Source: Streptomyces acidiscabies
GTDB lineage: Bacteria > Actinomycetota > Actinomycetes > Streptomycetales > Streptomycetaceae
Direction: 5' to 3'
NCBI RefSeq assembly: GCF_020010905.1
Contig: NZ_JAGJBY010000002.1
Coordinates: 1,922,001 to 1,986,000 of the forward strand
DNA: 64,000 nucleotides
The notes under the pieces are model-generated. The model was not told where the DNA came from, did not search any database, and saw only the letters and a program-made list of their open reading frames with translations. Below are positions 1 through 9,042 of this stretch, one piece after another. Within the stretch, counting starts at the first letter, position 1, and each line of letters starts with the position of its first letter. The position numbers and the translations under genes were made by a program.

Positions 1-465
1 CCGCGTGCGGGGGGCACGATCTCCGTCGCCGGGCGGCCCGGCGTGGGCGTGCGGCTCGCCGGGTGCTGTACGCCCGTGCCCGCCGACGAGGTCACCGGGT
101 TCGCCGTACGCGGGGGCGTGGTCACCGTCCACCGCGTCGAGTGCGCCGCCGTCGCGCGCATGCGCGGTGCCGGGCGGCCCGAGGCCGACGTCCACTGGGG
201 CGACTCCACCGAGTGCCGCGTCACCCTCGTAGCCGAATCGTTCGGCCGCCCCCACCTCCTGGCCGACCTCACCGAGGCGATCGCCCTGGAGGGCGCCGAG
301 ATCGTCTCCGCCACCGTCGAACCACCGTCCCAGCAGCGTGTCCGCCACACCTACACCCTCGAACTCCCCGATGCGGCCCACTTGCCCGCCCTCATGCGCG
401 CGATGAGAAACGTTCCTGGGGTGTACGACGTGAGCCGGGCACAGCACCACGCGGGAGCGCACTGA
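1..465 (+). CDS. rshA: RelA/SpoT-family (p)ppGpp enzyme, C-terminal fragment
   Basis: Open from the first base in the frame ending at the TGA at 463-465, so the gene begins outside the window. About 154 residues are visible. The first part has the Cys-Cys, His and Cys pattern of the RIS/zinc-finger region of long RelA/SpoT homologues (GCCTPVPADEVTGF, then VHRVEC). The rest is a typical ACT domain (residues about 75-145). The catalytic hydrolase and synthetase domains are not in view. These C-terminal domains regulate (p)ppGpp synthesis and hydrolysis in the cytoplasm. Streptomyces has RelA and RshA; position next to hflX fits my memory of rshA, but the name rests on synteny only. Confidence 0.8.
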   Translation, partial: PRAGGTISVAGRPGVGVRLAGCCTPVPADEVTGFAVRGGVVTVHRVECAAVARMRGAGRPEADVHWGDSTECRVTLVAESFGRPHLLADLTEAIALEGAEIVSATVEPPSQQRVRHTYTLELPDAAHLPALMRAMRNVPGVYDVSRAQHHAGAH

Positions 466-533
466 GGGGCACGCGCGCAGAGGGGCGCCGGGCAACTGCA
501 CGCGCGCGGGACCCCGTTCCCCGGCAACTCGGC

Positions 534-560
534 CCCACCCGGGCAACACGTTCGGGTGGG
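534..560 (+). terminator. Stem-loop after the RelA/SpoT gene
   Basis: CCCACCCG at 534-541 pairs with CGGGTGGG at 553-560 across an 11-nt loop, 70 bases after the stop codon. There is no T tract, which is usual for Streptomyces terminators. Confidence 0.5.
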
Positions 561-611
561 TCGGGCGCGAGTCGGCGTCGGCGGGGGCGTGCGCACTGGT
601 AGCCGTGGGGC

Positions 612-2183
612 ATGCTGCGCAGCCCTCGAACCGAAGCCCCCGAGGCCACCGGTCCCGCGATCGCCGGACCCCGCCCCCGGGACGCCCGCCCGCGTCACCG
701 CCGTCTCGCGCGGGCGGCCTTCCTCGCCTCCGCGCTCTCCCTGTGCCTCGTCGCCGCGAGCGCGCCCCCCGAGCAACTCGGCGTCGGGGACCGCCTGTTT
801 CCGAACCTCGGCAACCCCGGGTACGACGTTGCCGCGTACGACCTGGACTTCACGTACCCGGGGAGCAACGACAAGCCCCTGCGCGCGGTGACGACGATCG
901 ACGCGTGGACGACCGAACGGTTGGAGCGGGTCAACCTGGACTTCGCGCACGGGGACGTCGGGTCGGTCCAGGTCGACGGCGAACCGGCGCACTACGCGCG
1001 CGCGGGCGAGGACCTCGTCGTCACCCCGCGCCGCGCCGTCCCGGCGGGGAGCTGGATGCGGATCACCGTCCGGCACACCAGCGACCCCATGCCTCCCAAG
1101 GACGGCGAGGGCGGCTGGGTGCGCACCGCGGACGGGCTCGCCATGGCGAACCAGGCGGACGTCGGCCACCTGGTGTTCCCCTGCAACGACCACCCCTCGG
1201 ACAAGGCGATGTTCACCATCAGGGTGACCGCCCCCGACGGATACACGGCCGTCGCGAACGGTCTGCCCACCGGCGTCGACCGCGCGCGCGGGACGACGAC
1301 GTGGACGTACCGCACCCAGCACCCCATGGCGACCGAGCTGACCCAGGTCTCCATCGGCCGCTCGACCGTCCTGCACCGTGATGGACCGCACGGCCTGCCC
1401 GTACGGGACGTCGTCCCCACCGCGGACCGTGCCGCCCTGGAGCCGTGGCTGGCGAAGACACCGGACCAGATCTCCTGGATGGAGTCGAAGGTCGGGCCGT
1501 ACCCGTTCGAGACGTACGGGCTGCTCATGGCGAGCGCCAGCACCGGGTTCGAGCTGGAGACGCAGACCCTGTCGCTGTTCGAGAAGGACCTGTTCACCGA
1601 ACCCGGCTACCCCGCCTGGTACGTCGAGTCGATCATGGTCCACGAACTGTCGCACCAGTGGTTCGGCGACAGCGTCTCCCCGCGCACCTGGTCCGACCTG
1701 TGGCTCAACGAGGGGCACGCCACCTGGTACGAGGCCCTGTACGCGCAGGAGAAGGCGGGCCGCACGCTGGAGGCCCGCATGAAGGCCGCGTACGGCGCGT
1801 CCGACCGCTGGCGCGCGGCCGGCGGCCCGCCCGCCCTCCCCAAGGGCCCCGAGGCCGGCCAGAAGATCAGCATCTTCCGCCCCGTCGTCTACGACGGCGC
1901 AGCCCTCGTCCTGTTCGCGCTGCGCGAGACCATCGGCCGCCCCGCGTTCGAGCGCCTGGAGCGCGCGTGGGTGACCGAGAACCACGACGGCGTCGCGAGC
2001 ACCGCAGACTTCACCCGCCTCGCCGAACGCGTCTCCGGCCACGACCTCGCCGCGTTCTTCGACGCCTGGCTCTACGGCACGAAGACGCCTCCGATGCCGG
2101 GCCACCCGGACTGGAAGTCCCAGGCCCCGACGAGCACGAAGGCGGGGGAGAAGACGCCGGTGGCGCGGCACGGGCGGCACTGA
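612..2183 (+). CDS. Secreted M1-family zinc aminopeptidase
   Basis: 523 residues. Arg-rich N-terminus followed by a hydrophobic stretch (about residues 33-51) ending ALA-like, consistent with Sec or Tat export. The M1 zinc site is intact: HELSH with His344, Glu345, His348 and the third ligand Glu367 in NEGHA. The GAMEN exopeptidase motif is replaced by GFELETQT at 312-319, as in other short actinobacterial M1 enzymes. It lacks the long C-terminal ERAP-type domain. It should trim N-terminal residues from extracellular peptides. The ATG at 612 is the first usable start; the ribosome site (GTGGGG) is weak. It is flanked by the Rsh terminator and the hflX promoter, so probably monocistronic. Confidence 0.85.
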   Translation: MLRSPRTEAPEATGPAIAGPRPRDARPRHRRLARAAFLASALSLCLVAASAPPEQLGVGDRLFPNLGNPGYDVAAYDLDFTYPGSNDKPLRAVTTIDAWTTERLERVNLDFAHGDVGSVQVDGEPAHYARAGEDLVVTPRRAVPAGSWMRITVRHTSDPMPPKDGEGGWVRTADGLAMANQADVGHLVFPCNDHPSDKAMFTIRVTAPDGYTAVANGLPTGVDRARGTTTWTYRTQHPMATELTQVSIGRSTVLHRDGPHGLPVRDVVPTADRAALEPWLAKTPDQISWMESKVGPYPFETYGLLMASASTGFELETQTLSLFEKDLFTEPGYPAWYVESIMVHELSHQWFGDSVSPRTWSDLWLNEGHATWYEALYAQEKAGRTLEARMKAAYGASDRWRAAGGPPALPKGPEAGQKISIFRPVVYDGAALVLFALRETIGRPAFERLERAWVTENHDGVASTADFTRLAERVSGHDLAAFFDAWLYGTKTPPMPGHPDWKSQAPTSTKAGEKTPVARHGRH

Positions 2184-2307
2184 GCGTGCACCCCTGCCGC
2201 ACCGTCTCCCCGATAAGCCCGTGACGAGGCAGGGCAGGGCGTGCGACCATTTTCGGGCCGGCGCGGTACGGGGCCGATATGCGGGAATCTTCCGCCGGGC
2301 TCGTGCG

Positions 2308-2335
2308 TTGAGCAGGGTGACAGGCGCCCTAGCGG
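2308..2335 (+). promoter_or_regulatory. Candidate hflX promoter
   Basis: TTGAGC at 2308-2313 and TAGCGG at 2330-2335 are separated by 16 bp and lie 25 bp before the hflX start, a reasonable HrdB-type promoter. Inferred from sequence only. Confidence 0.4.
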
Positions 2336-2359
2336 CATCTTCGACGACGTAAGGATCAA

Positions 2360-3853
2360 ATGACCTCCTCTTCTTCCCCTTCCCAGGACACCAAGCGCCT
2401 CGCGCAGGACTACCCCGACGGTCTTCGGGCCGATGCCCTGATGGAAGAGGACGTCGCCTGGAGCCACACGATCGACGAGGAGCGGGACGGCGATCAGTTC
2501 GACCGCTCGGAGCGCGCGGCCCTGCGCCGCGTGGCGGGCCTCTCCACCGAGCTGGAGGACGTCACCGAGGTCGAGTACCGCCAGCTGCGGCTGGAGCGGG
2601 TCGTCCTCGTCGGCGTCTGGACCACCGGCACCGCGCGGGACGCGGACAACTCCCTCGCCGAACTCGCGGCCCTCGCGGAGACGGCCGGCGCGCTCGTCCT
2701 CGACGGTGTCGTCCAGCGCCGCGACAAGCCCGACCCGGCCACCTTCATCGGCTCCGGCAAGGCCCAGGAACTGCGCGACATGGTCCTGGAGAGCGGCGCC
2801 GACACCGTGATCTGCGACGGCGAGCTGAGCCCCGGCCAGCTGATCGCCCTCGAAGACGTCGTCAAGGTCAAGGTCATCGACCGTACGGCCCTGATCCTCG
2901 ACATCTTCGCCCAGCACGCCAAGTCCCGGGAGGGCAAGGCGCAGGTCGCGCTCGCGCAGATGCAGTACATGCTGCCGAGGCTCCGCGGCTGGGGTCAGTC
3001 CCTGTCCCGCCAGATGGGCGGCGGCAAGGGCGGCGGCCTCGCCACCCGAGGCCCCGGTGAGACCAAGATCGAGACGGACCGGCGCCGGATCCGCGAGAAG
3101 ATGGCGAAGATGCGCCGGGAGATCGCGGAGATGAAGACCGGCCGCGAGATCAAGCGCCAGGAGCGCAAGCGCCACAAGGTGCCGTCCGTCGCCATCGCGG
3201 GCTACACCAACGCCGGCAAGTCCTCCCTGCTCAACCGCCTCACCGGCGCGGGCGTCCTGGTCGAGAACGCCCTGTTCGCGACCCTGGACCCGACCGTCCG
3301 CCGCGCGGAGACCCCGAGCGGGCGTCTCTACACCCTGGTGGACACCGTCGGCTTCGTCCGGCACCTGCCGCACCACCTGGTCGAGGCGTTCCGCTCCACC
3401 ATGGAGGAGGTCGGCGAGTCCGACCTGATCCTGCACGTGGTGGACGGCTCGCACCCCGCCCCGGAGGAGCAGCTCGCCGCCGTGCGCGAGGTCGTCAGGG
3501 ACGTCGGCGCCACCGGCGTACCCGAGATCGTCGTGATCAACAAGGCGGACGCCGCCGACCCGCTCACGCTCCAGCGGCTGCTGCGGATCGAGAAGCGCTC
3601 CATCGCGGTCTCCGCGCGCACCGGCGAGGGCATCGCCGAACTGCTCGCGCTGATCGACGAGGAACTGCCGAGGCCGTCCGTCGAGATCGAGGCGCTCGTG
3701 CCGTACACGCACGGCAAGCTGATCGCCCGCGCCCACACGGAGGGCGAGGTCCTCTCCGAGGAACACCTCGCGGAGGGCACGCTGCTGAAGGCGCGGGTCC
3801 ACGAGGAACTCGCCGCGGACCTCGCGCCGTACGTACCCGCCCAGGCGGTCTGA
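2360..3853 (+). CDS. hflX: Ribosome-associated GTPase HflX
   Basis: 497 residues. N-terminal HflX domain with a glycine-rich linker (RQMGGGKGGGLATRGPGETK), then a G domain with G1 GYTNAGKSS (about 280-288), G3 DTVGF (about 327-331) and G4 NKAD (about 393-396). HflX proteins bind 50S/70S ribosomes and split stalled or heat-damaged ones using GTP. The N-terminus (about 90 residues before the HflX domain) is longer than in E. coli, as is usual in actinobacteria. ATG at 2360 follows AAGGA with good spacing. It is a single-gene unit ending in a strong hairpin. Confidence 0.95.
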   Translation: MTSSSSPSQDTKRLAQDYPDGLRADALMEEDVAWSHTIDEERDGDQFDRSERAALRRVAGLSTELEDVTEVEYRQLRLERVVLVGVWTTGTARDADNSLAELAALAETAGALVLDGVVQRRDKPDPATFIGSGKAQELRDMVLESGADTVICDGELSPGQLIALEDVVKVKVIDRTALILDIFAQHAKSREGKAQVALAQMQYMLPRLRGWGQSLSRQMGGGKGGGLATRGPGETKIETDRRRIREKMAKMRREIAEMKTGREIKRQERKRHKVPSVAIAGYTNAGKSSLLNRLTGAGVLVENALFATLDPTVRRAETPSGRLYTLVDTVGFVRHLPHHLVEAFRSTMEEVGESDLILHVVDGSHPAPEEQLAAVREVVRDVGATGVPEIVVINKADAADPLTLQRLLRIEKRSIAVSARTGEGIAELLALIDEELPRPSVEIEALVPYTHGKLIARAHTEGEVLSEEHLAEGTLLKARVHEELAADLAPYVPAQAV

Positions 3854-3867
3854 CGCGCGTACGCCCA

Positions 3868-3914
3868 ACGACGAAGCGCCGCACCCTCAGTACGAGGGTG
3901 CGGCGCTTCGTCGT
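3868..3914. terminator. Bidirectional terminator, 21-bp perfect stem
   Basis: Bases 3868-3888 are the exact reverse complement of 3894-3914 with a 5-nt loop (AGTAC). It lies between the convergent hflX and serine protease genes and should end both transcripts. Confidence 0.9.
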
Positions 3915-3918
3915 CGCG

Positions 3919-5145
3919 TCACTGGCCCGCGGACCTCTTGCTCACCGACTCGTACACGCCCTTGGCGACCTCGCCGAGGCGCGGTCCCGCGAGCCAGCCC
4001 GAGGTGGCCGGGCCGATGGACGTGTTGGACACCAGCGCGAGCCTGCCGTCGGCCCTCTTCGCGGTCCAGCCGCCGCCGGAGGAGCCGCCCGTCATCGTGC
4101 AGCCGATCCGGTACATCGTCGGGTCCGCCGAGGACAGCGAGAGCCGGCCCGGCTTGTCCGTGCACTCGTACAGCTTCTGCCCGTCGAACGGCTCGGCCGC
4201 CGGGTAGCCCGCCGCCGTGATGCTCGGCACGTCCGCCACCGCGGGCGCCGCGAAGTCCACCGGCAGTGCCCCGCCGACCGTCTCCTCCAGCGACTTGCCG
4301 GAGCCGCCCTTCTCCGGGGTCACATGGATGACCGCGAAGTCGTACGGCGCGCCGTCACCGCCCTTCGGGCCGCCCTGCGCGATCCACTGCTGCGAGGTCT
4401 GCGCCCAGTCGCCCCACCACACGCCGTACGGCGCGACCTGCTCGCGCGTCGCCGTCTTGAGCGCGGACGTCGCCGTCGCGCTGTCGTTGTACGACGGGAC
4501 GAACGCGATGTTGCGGTACCAGCCGCCGTTCTTGCCGGCGTGCACGCAGTGGCCCGCCGTCCACACCAGGTTGGACCGGCCGGGGTGCGCCGGGTCCTCG
4601 ACGACCGTCGCCGAGCAGACCATCGAGCCCTCGGGGGAGTCGAAGAGCAGCTTGCCCGCCTCCGGCACGTTCGCGTGGTACTTCGCGGCCACCGCCTTCG
4701 CGTCCACCGGCGCCGGCTCCCGGTCCGTCACGCCCTGGTCGCCCGCGAGGTCGCTGTCGTCGACGCCGCGGTCCGGGTCCTGGGCGTCCCGCATCCGGTC
4801 CGGGTCCCACAGGCCCTCGATGATCGGGTTGACGAAGTCCTGCGCCTCGCGCAGCCAGTCGTTCTTGTCCCAGTTCTTCCAGGCGCCGTTCTTCCACTTG
4901 TCGAGGTCGATGCCGTGCTTCTTGAGCCGGTCCAGCAGGTCGTCCGGGATCTGGACCTTCCCGCCGCCGGACTCGGAGGCGGAGGCCGCCGCCGACGGTG
5001 AACCGGCCGCCTGGTCGTCCCCGTCGCACGCGGTGGCGGTGAGCGCGAGCACCGAGGCGAGGGCCGCCGCGGACAGCACCGCCCTGCGGCGCGGGCGCGC
5101 GCCGTCCCCTCGACGAGTGGTGAACGGCGGCCGTATCGATGGCAT
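3919..5145 (-). CDS. Exported V8/trypsin-fold serine protease, possible lipoprotein
   Basis: 408 residues from ATG 5145, which has AGGGGGAG 7 bp upstream; the open frame continues much further upstream but without a better start. The N-terminus is Arg-rich, then a hydrophobic segment (about residues 21-38) ending TATAC followed by acidic residues: a plausible but non-ideal lipobox, so it may be a lipoprotein. The peptidase part shows His in WTAGHC, Asp in YDFAVIHV and Ser in TGGSSGGGW, where the usual GDSGG is altered to GSSGG. A Lys/Trp/Asp-rich spacer (DLDKWKNGAWKNWDKNDW) precedes the catalytic domain. Likely acts at the cell surface; substrate unknown. Confidence 0.8.
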   Translation of the reverse strand: MPSIRPPFTTRRGDGARPRRRAVLSAAALASVLALTATACDGDDQAAGSPSAAASASESGGGKVQIPDDLLDRLKKHGIDLDKWKNGAWKNWDKNDWLREAQDFVNPIIEGLWDPDRMRDAQDPDRGVDDSDLAGDQGVTDREPAPVDAKAVAAKYHANVPEAGKLLFDSPEGSMVCSATVVEDPAHPGRSNLVWTAGHCVHAGKNGGWYRNIAFVPSYNDSATATSALKTATREQVAPYGVWWGDWAQTSQQWIAQGGPKGGDGAPYDFAVIHVTPEKGGSGKSLEETVGGALPVDFAAPAVADVPSITAAGYPAAEPFDGQKLYECTDKPGRLSLSSADPTMYRIGCTMTGGSSGGGWTAKRADGRLALVSNTSIGPATSGWLAGPRLGEVAKGVYESVSKRSAGQ

Positions 5146-5514
5146 GTCTGAACTCCCCCTGCTTTTCGTGAACTTGGTGCAATGCCGTGAAATCGGCCGC
5201 CCGAACGGTGAGTTCGGGCCGATCCCACGGTCACGTGGAACGGCAACACACGATATGCGCTCGCTGTGGGGGACTTCCGTGGGAACGGCAACGGTTTCGC
5301 TACGGGCTGCCTGAACTGGGGAGTTGGGCGGAGAAACGGTTCGGACCGGGCGCCCCAAGGGGTGCGCGAGCCGGGTGGCGTCGCTCCCGTCGCCGGTGTC
5401 CCTTCCGACGCTCGGACGATCTTCGGTGAGGCCGTAACCCGTCGGCCGGAGCGGGGTTGGTAGCGGCGGGGGCGCGACGGGGTCCCGTTCCTGGGCGAGG
5501 GAAGGCGGGCGGCC
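5146..5514. other. Divergent intergenic region, protease / NIS locus
   Basis: 369 bp with no convincing gene. It must hold promoters for both flanking genes. The near-identical element GTGGAACGGCAAC (5234-5246) and GTGGGAACGGCAAC (about 5279-5292) occurs twice about 45 bp apart, a possible regulator site. A degenerate iron-box-like stretch lies near 5420-5440 but contains insertions relative to the consensus. GAGGGAAGG at 5497-5505 is the ribosome site of the aminotransferase gene. Confidence 0.5.
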
Positions 5515-6981
5515 GTGGATGTGATCGGGGCGGGGGAGCGGACCTGTGCGCTGCCGATCGTGCCGGTGCGGGCGCGCGGGCTGACCGTCGAGGGGGCCGA
5601 CGGGCGGCGGTACCTGGACTGTCTCTCGGGAGGCGGGGCCCTCGCGCTCGGGCACAACCACCCCGTCGTCCTCGCGGCGATCCGCAAGGTCCTCGACTCC
5701 GGGGCGCCGCTGCACGCCCCCGGCCTCGCGACCCCCGTCAAGGACGCCTTCGTCACCGAGCTGCTGCGCACCCTTCCGCCCGGACTCGCCGGCCACGCGC
5801 GCGTGCGTTTCTGCGGGCCCGCCGGGACGGACGCCGTGGCGGCGGCCCTCACGCTGGCCCGCACCGCCACCGGTCGCGCCGGGGTCCTCGCCTTCAGCGA
5901 CGCCCACCACGCGACCGCCGCAGGCGTCTCCGGTGGGGCGCCCTATCCGTACGGCTACCGCTGTCCCTACGGCGTCGGCGGCCAGGGGGGTGCCGAACTC
6001 GCCGCCCGCTGGGCCGAGTCCGTCCTCGACGGGGCCCAGCCGGGCGTGGCCCGCCCCGGGTGCGTGATCCTCGAACCCGTCCAGGGCGAGGGCGGCGTCG
6101 TCCCCGTGCCGGACGACTGGCTGCGCCGGGTGCGACAGGTCACCGCCGATCGGGGCGTCCCCCTGATCGCCGACGAGATCCAGACCGGCGTCGGCCGCAC
6201 CGGTGCCTTCTGGGCCGTCGAGCACAGCGGGATCACCCCCGACGTCATGGTCCTCTCCCAGGCCATCGGCGGCAGCCTGCCCCTCGCGGTGATCGTCCAC
6301 CGCGACGACCTCGTGGGGGAACCCGGCGCCCACGCGTTCCCTGGCAACCAGCTCGCCATGGCTGCGGGGGCGGCCACCCTCGCCCACGTCCGCGAACACC
6401 GACTCGCCGACCACGCGGCCGGGCTCGGAGCCCGGATGCTCCGTCAACTCCGGGCTCTTGCGGGGGAGTTCCCGTACGTCGGTGAGGTGCGGGGGCGGGG
6501 GCTCATGATCGGTGTCGACATGGCGGCTGCGGAGTCGGACGTGGGGGTGCCATGGGCGGCCGGGGTCGGTGGGGGCGCTTGTGCGTCGTCCGTGGGTGCC
6601 TCCGACGTTGCCGCCGTGGGCGGAGGTGCCCCAGCCCCGCACCTGGACGCCTCCGGCATCGCCGCCGCTGTCCAACGCGCCTGCTTGGAGCGGGGGTTGA
6701 TTGTCGGCCGGCACGGCAGCGTCGTCCGCCTCCTCCCGCCCCTCACGATCACCGACGATCAGGCGACCGCGATCCTCGACCGTTTCGCCGACGCGATCGG
6801 GGCGGTCGCAGGCGATCCCGTTGCGGCAGTCACTCGCTACCCCGGCGCCCGCGACCTCGCCACGGTGGTCACCCGCGCCCCTGCCATCCACGACCCCGCC
6901 ACCCGCCTCTCCATGCCGGGCGAGCACCGCACTTACCGCCGTACGGACCCGCCGCCCCCACGCGCGACACCCCCGACCTAG
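5515..6981 (+). CDS. Class III PLP aminotransferase-like protein of NIS locus (catalytic Lys replaced)
   Basis: 488 residues from GTG 5515, preceded by GAGGGAAGG. Closest by motif to diaminobutyrate-2-oxoglutarate aminotransferases: CGPAGTDAV near residue 103, DEIQTGVGRTG near 220, GNQLAMAAG near 277. The PLP Schiff-base lysine, normally in LSKAIGG, is Gln249 here (LSQAIGGSLPL; codon CAG at 6259-6261). About 45 Gly/Ala/Val-rich residues (roughly 342-386) are inserted after the GRGLMIGVD motif, and the C-terminus carries a Pro/Thr-rich tail. First gene of a three-gene siderophore-type set. Either it works without the canonical lysine, is a non-catalytic partner, or has decayed. Amine-precursor supply is the family role. 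Confidence 0.8.
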   Translation: MDVIGAGERTCALPIVPVRARGLTVEGADGRRYLDCLSGGGALALGHNHPVVLAAIRKVLDSGAPLHAPGLATPVKDAFVTELLRTLPPGLAGHARVRFCGPAGTDAVAAALTLARTATGRAGVLAFSDAHHATAAGVSGGAPYPYGYRCPYGVGGQGGAELAARWAESVLDGAQPGVARPGCVILEPVQGEGGVVPVPDDWLRRVRQVTADRGVPLIADEIQTGVGRTGAFWAVEHSGITPDVMVLSQAIGGSLPLAVIVHRDDLVGEPGAHAFPGNQLAMAAGAATLAHVREHRLADHAAGLGARMLRQLRALAGEFPYVGEVRGRGLMIGVDMAAAESDVGVPWAAGVGGGACASSVGASDVAAVGGGAPAPHLDASGIAAAVQRACLERGLIVGRHGSVVRLLPPLTITDDQATAILDRFADAIGAVAGDPVAAVTRYPGARDLATVVTRAPAIHDPATRLSMPGEHRTYRRTDPPPPRATPPT

Positions 6982-7039
6982 CCCCTCACTGCTCACCGGC
7001 CACCTCACGGGCCACCCACCCCCCTCACAAGGACCCTCC

Positions 7040-9010
7040 GTGCACACCGAACCCACCAGACGACCGGCCTCCGCCCCCCACTCCCTCCCGGCCCCCGCCC
7101 CCGCTGCCGGCCACCCCGCCCCCCACGCCACCGCCCAAGCCGCCGCCACGGAGAACCTCCTCCGCTGCTGGGTGCGCGAGACATCCGTACCGCCCCCCGA
7201 CACCGACCACCTCCGCATCCCCCTCCCGTCCTCCGGCCTCACCCTGCTCGTCCCCGTCCACTACTGGTCCCCCACCGGCCTGCACCGCTTCGGCCCCCCG
7301 ACGCTCGCCGACGCCCCCGCCCCGGCCCCTCCACTGGACGCGATCACGCTCGCGGCCTTGCTGACCCGCGAGGCACACTCGGGCGCTGCCCCTACGGGAC
7401 CGGCCCGTGAGGCACACCCAGGCACCGCCGCCCCGGCCCCGGCCCGCACAGCCGACGCGACACCGGCCCGCGACCGAGCCGTCGACAGCCCCGCCCCCGG
7501 CACCCCGCCCCACCCCGCAGACCCCTCCGACCTCGTCCCCCGCGTAGCCGACTCCCTCCGCCGCGCAACCCTCTTCCTCACCGGCCACCAAGCCCCCCAC
7601 TCCGACACCCCCGACCTGTTCCTCGCCGCCGAACAGTCCCTCCTCCTGGGGCACCCCCTCCACCCCACCCCGAAGAGCAGGGAGGGCCTGACCGACGCCG
7701 AAACCCTTCGCTACTCACCCGAGTCACGTGGCTCGTTCCCCCTTCACTGGCTCGCTGTCGCCCCGTCCGTACTCGCCACCGACTCCGCCTGGACCGAGAG
7801 CGGACGAGGGGTTCGCGCGGAGCACCTGACCGCCCGACTGGCCGGCCCCGGGCTCCCGTTGCCCGAGGGGTACGCCGCCCTCCCCCTGCACCCCTGGCAG
7901 TTCCACGAGACCCGGCACCGCCCCGAGGTCGCGGCCCTGCTGGACGCCGGGCTGCTGAGGGACCTCGGCCCGTACGGCTCCCCGTGGCACCCGACCTCCT
8001 CGGTCCGCACCGTCCACCGCTCCGGCGCCCCCGCGATGCTCAAACTCTCGCTGGCGCTGCGCATCACCAACTCCCGCCGGGAGAACCTCCGCAAGGAACT
8101 CCACCGGGGCGTCGAGGTGCACCGCCTCCTGCGCACCGGCCTCGCCCGGGAGTGGCACGCCGCCCACCCGCACTTCGACATCGTCCGCGACCCGGCCTGG
8201 CTCGCCGTCGACGACCGCGAGGGCCGGCCCGTGACCGGACTGGACGTGGTCATCCGGCACAACCCCTTCGCCCCGTCGGACGACGTCTCGTGCGTCGCCG
8301 GCCTGGTGTCGCCCCGCCCGCACGCCCCCGGGCCCCTGCCCGGCGCCCGCCGTCCCTTGACCGATCACCACCTGGACCTCCTCTCCTTCCGTTCCCGTCT
8401 CGCGACCCTCGTGGACCGCCTCGCCTCCCGCAGCGCCCGCCCCCGCAGTGCCGTCGCCGTCGAGTGGTTCCTGCGGTACCTGGAACACGTCGTCCGCCCG
8501 GTGCTGTGGCTCGACGGCGAGGCGGGGATCGCCCTGGAGGCCCACCAGCAGAACACCCTCCTGCTCCTGGACCCCGACGGCTGGCCCGCGGGCGGCCGGT
8601 ACCGGGACAACCAGGGCTACTACTTCCGCGAGTCCCGCCGCGCCGACCTCGACACCCGGCTCCCCGGCATCGGCGCCTCCAGCGACACGTTCGTCTCCGA
8701 CGAGGTCACCGACGAGCGCTTCGCCTACTACCTCGGCATCAACAACGTGCTCGGCCTGATCGGCGCGTTCGGCTCCGAACGCCTCGTGGACGAACGCCTG
8801 TTGCTCGCCTCCTTCCGCCGCTTCCTCGCATCGGCCGCCGCCGGCCCCCGGCGGATGCGCAGCTCCCTCCCTTCCCGGCTGCTCGACTCACCCGTCCTGC
8901 GCTGCAAGGCGAACCTCCTGACCCGGCTGCACGGCCTCGACGAACTCGTCGGCCCGGTCGACACCCAGTCCGTCTACGTCACCATCGCCAACCCCCTCGC
9001 CTCCTCCTAG
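7040..9010 (+). CDS. IucA/IucC-family NRPS-independent siderophore synthetase
   Basis: 656 residues from GTG 7040 (AAGGA at 7029-7033); the open frame extends upstream into the aminotransferase gene but only as low-complexity sequence. The nucleotide-binding motif GHPLHPTPK is at residues 204-212 and EAHQQN at about 500-505; the C-terminal third is the FhuF-like part. NIS synthetases adenylate a carboxylate (often citrate, succinyl or similar) and condense it with an amine or alcohol. A Pro/Ala-rich insert at about 111-165 contains a near-duplicate of REAH(S/P)G and separates the N-terminal strands from the core. It sits 58 bp after the aminotransferase gene and 32 bp before the acetyltransferase gene, so one operon is likely. 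Product unknown. Confidence 0.9.
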   Translation: MHTEPTRRPASAPHSLPAPAPAAGHPAPHATAQAAATENLLRCWVRETSVPPPDTDHLRIPLPSSGLTLLVPVHYWSPTGLHRFGPPTLADAPAPAPPLDAITLAALLTREAHSGAAPTGPAREAHPGTAAPAPARTADATPARDRAVDSPAPGTPPHPADPSDLVPRVADSLRRATLFLTGHQAPHSDTPDLFLAAEQSLLLGHPLHPTPKSREGLTDAETLRYSPESRGSFPLHWLAVAPSVLATDSAWTESGRGVRAEHLTARLAGPGLPLPEGYAALPLHPWQFHETRHRPEVAALLDAGLLRDLGPYGSPWHPTSSVRTVHRSGAPAMLKLSLALRITNSRRENLRKELHRGVEVHRLLRTGLAREWHAAHPHFDIVRDPAWLAVDDREGRPVTGLDVVIRHNPFAPSDDVSCVAGLVSPRPHAPGPLPGARRPLTDHHLDLLSFRSRLATLVDRLASRSARPRSAVAVEWFLRYLEHVVRPVLWLDGEAGIALEAHQQNTLLLLDPDGWPAGGRYRDNQGYYFRESRRADLDTRLPGIGASSDTFVSDEVTDERFAYYLGINNVLGLIGAFGSERLVDERLLLASFRRFLASAAAGPRRMRSSLPSRLLDSPVLRCKANLLTRLHGLDELVGPVDTQSVYVTIANPLASS

Positions 9011-9042
9011 ACCCCGGCCTCCCTCCCGAAAGGAGCGTTCCT

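Noticed and set aside
5415..5440. Iron-box-like sequence upstream of the NIS aminotransferase
   Set aside because: Resembles the consensus only if two bases are inserted; too degenerate to claim iron control.
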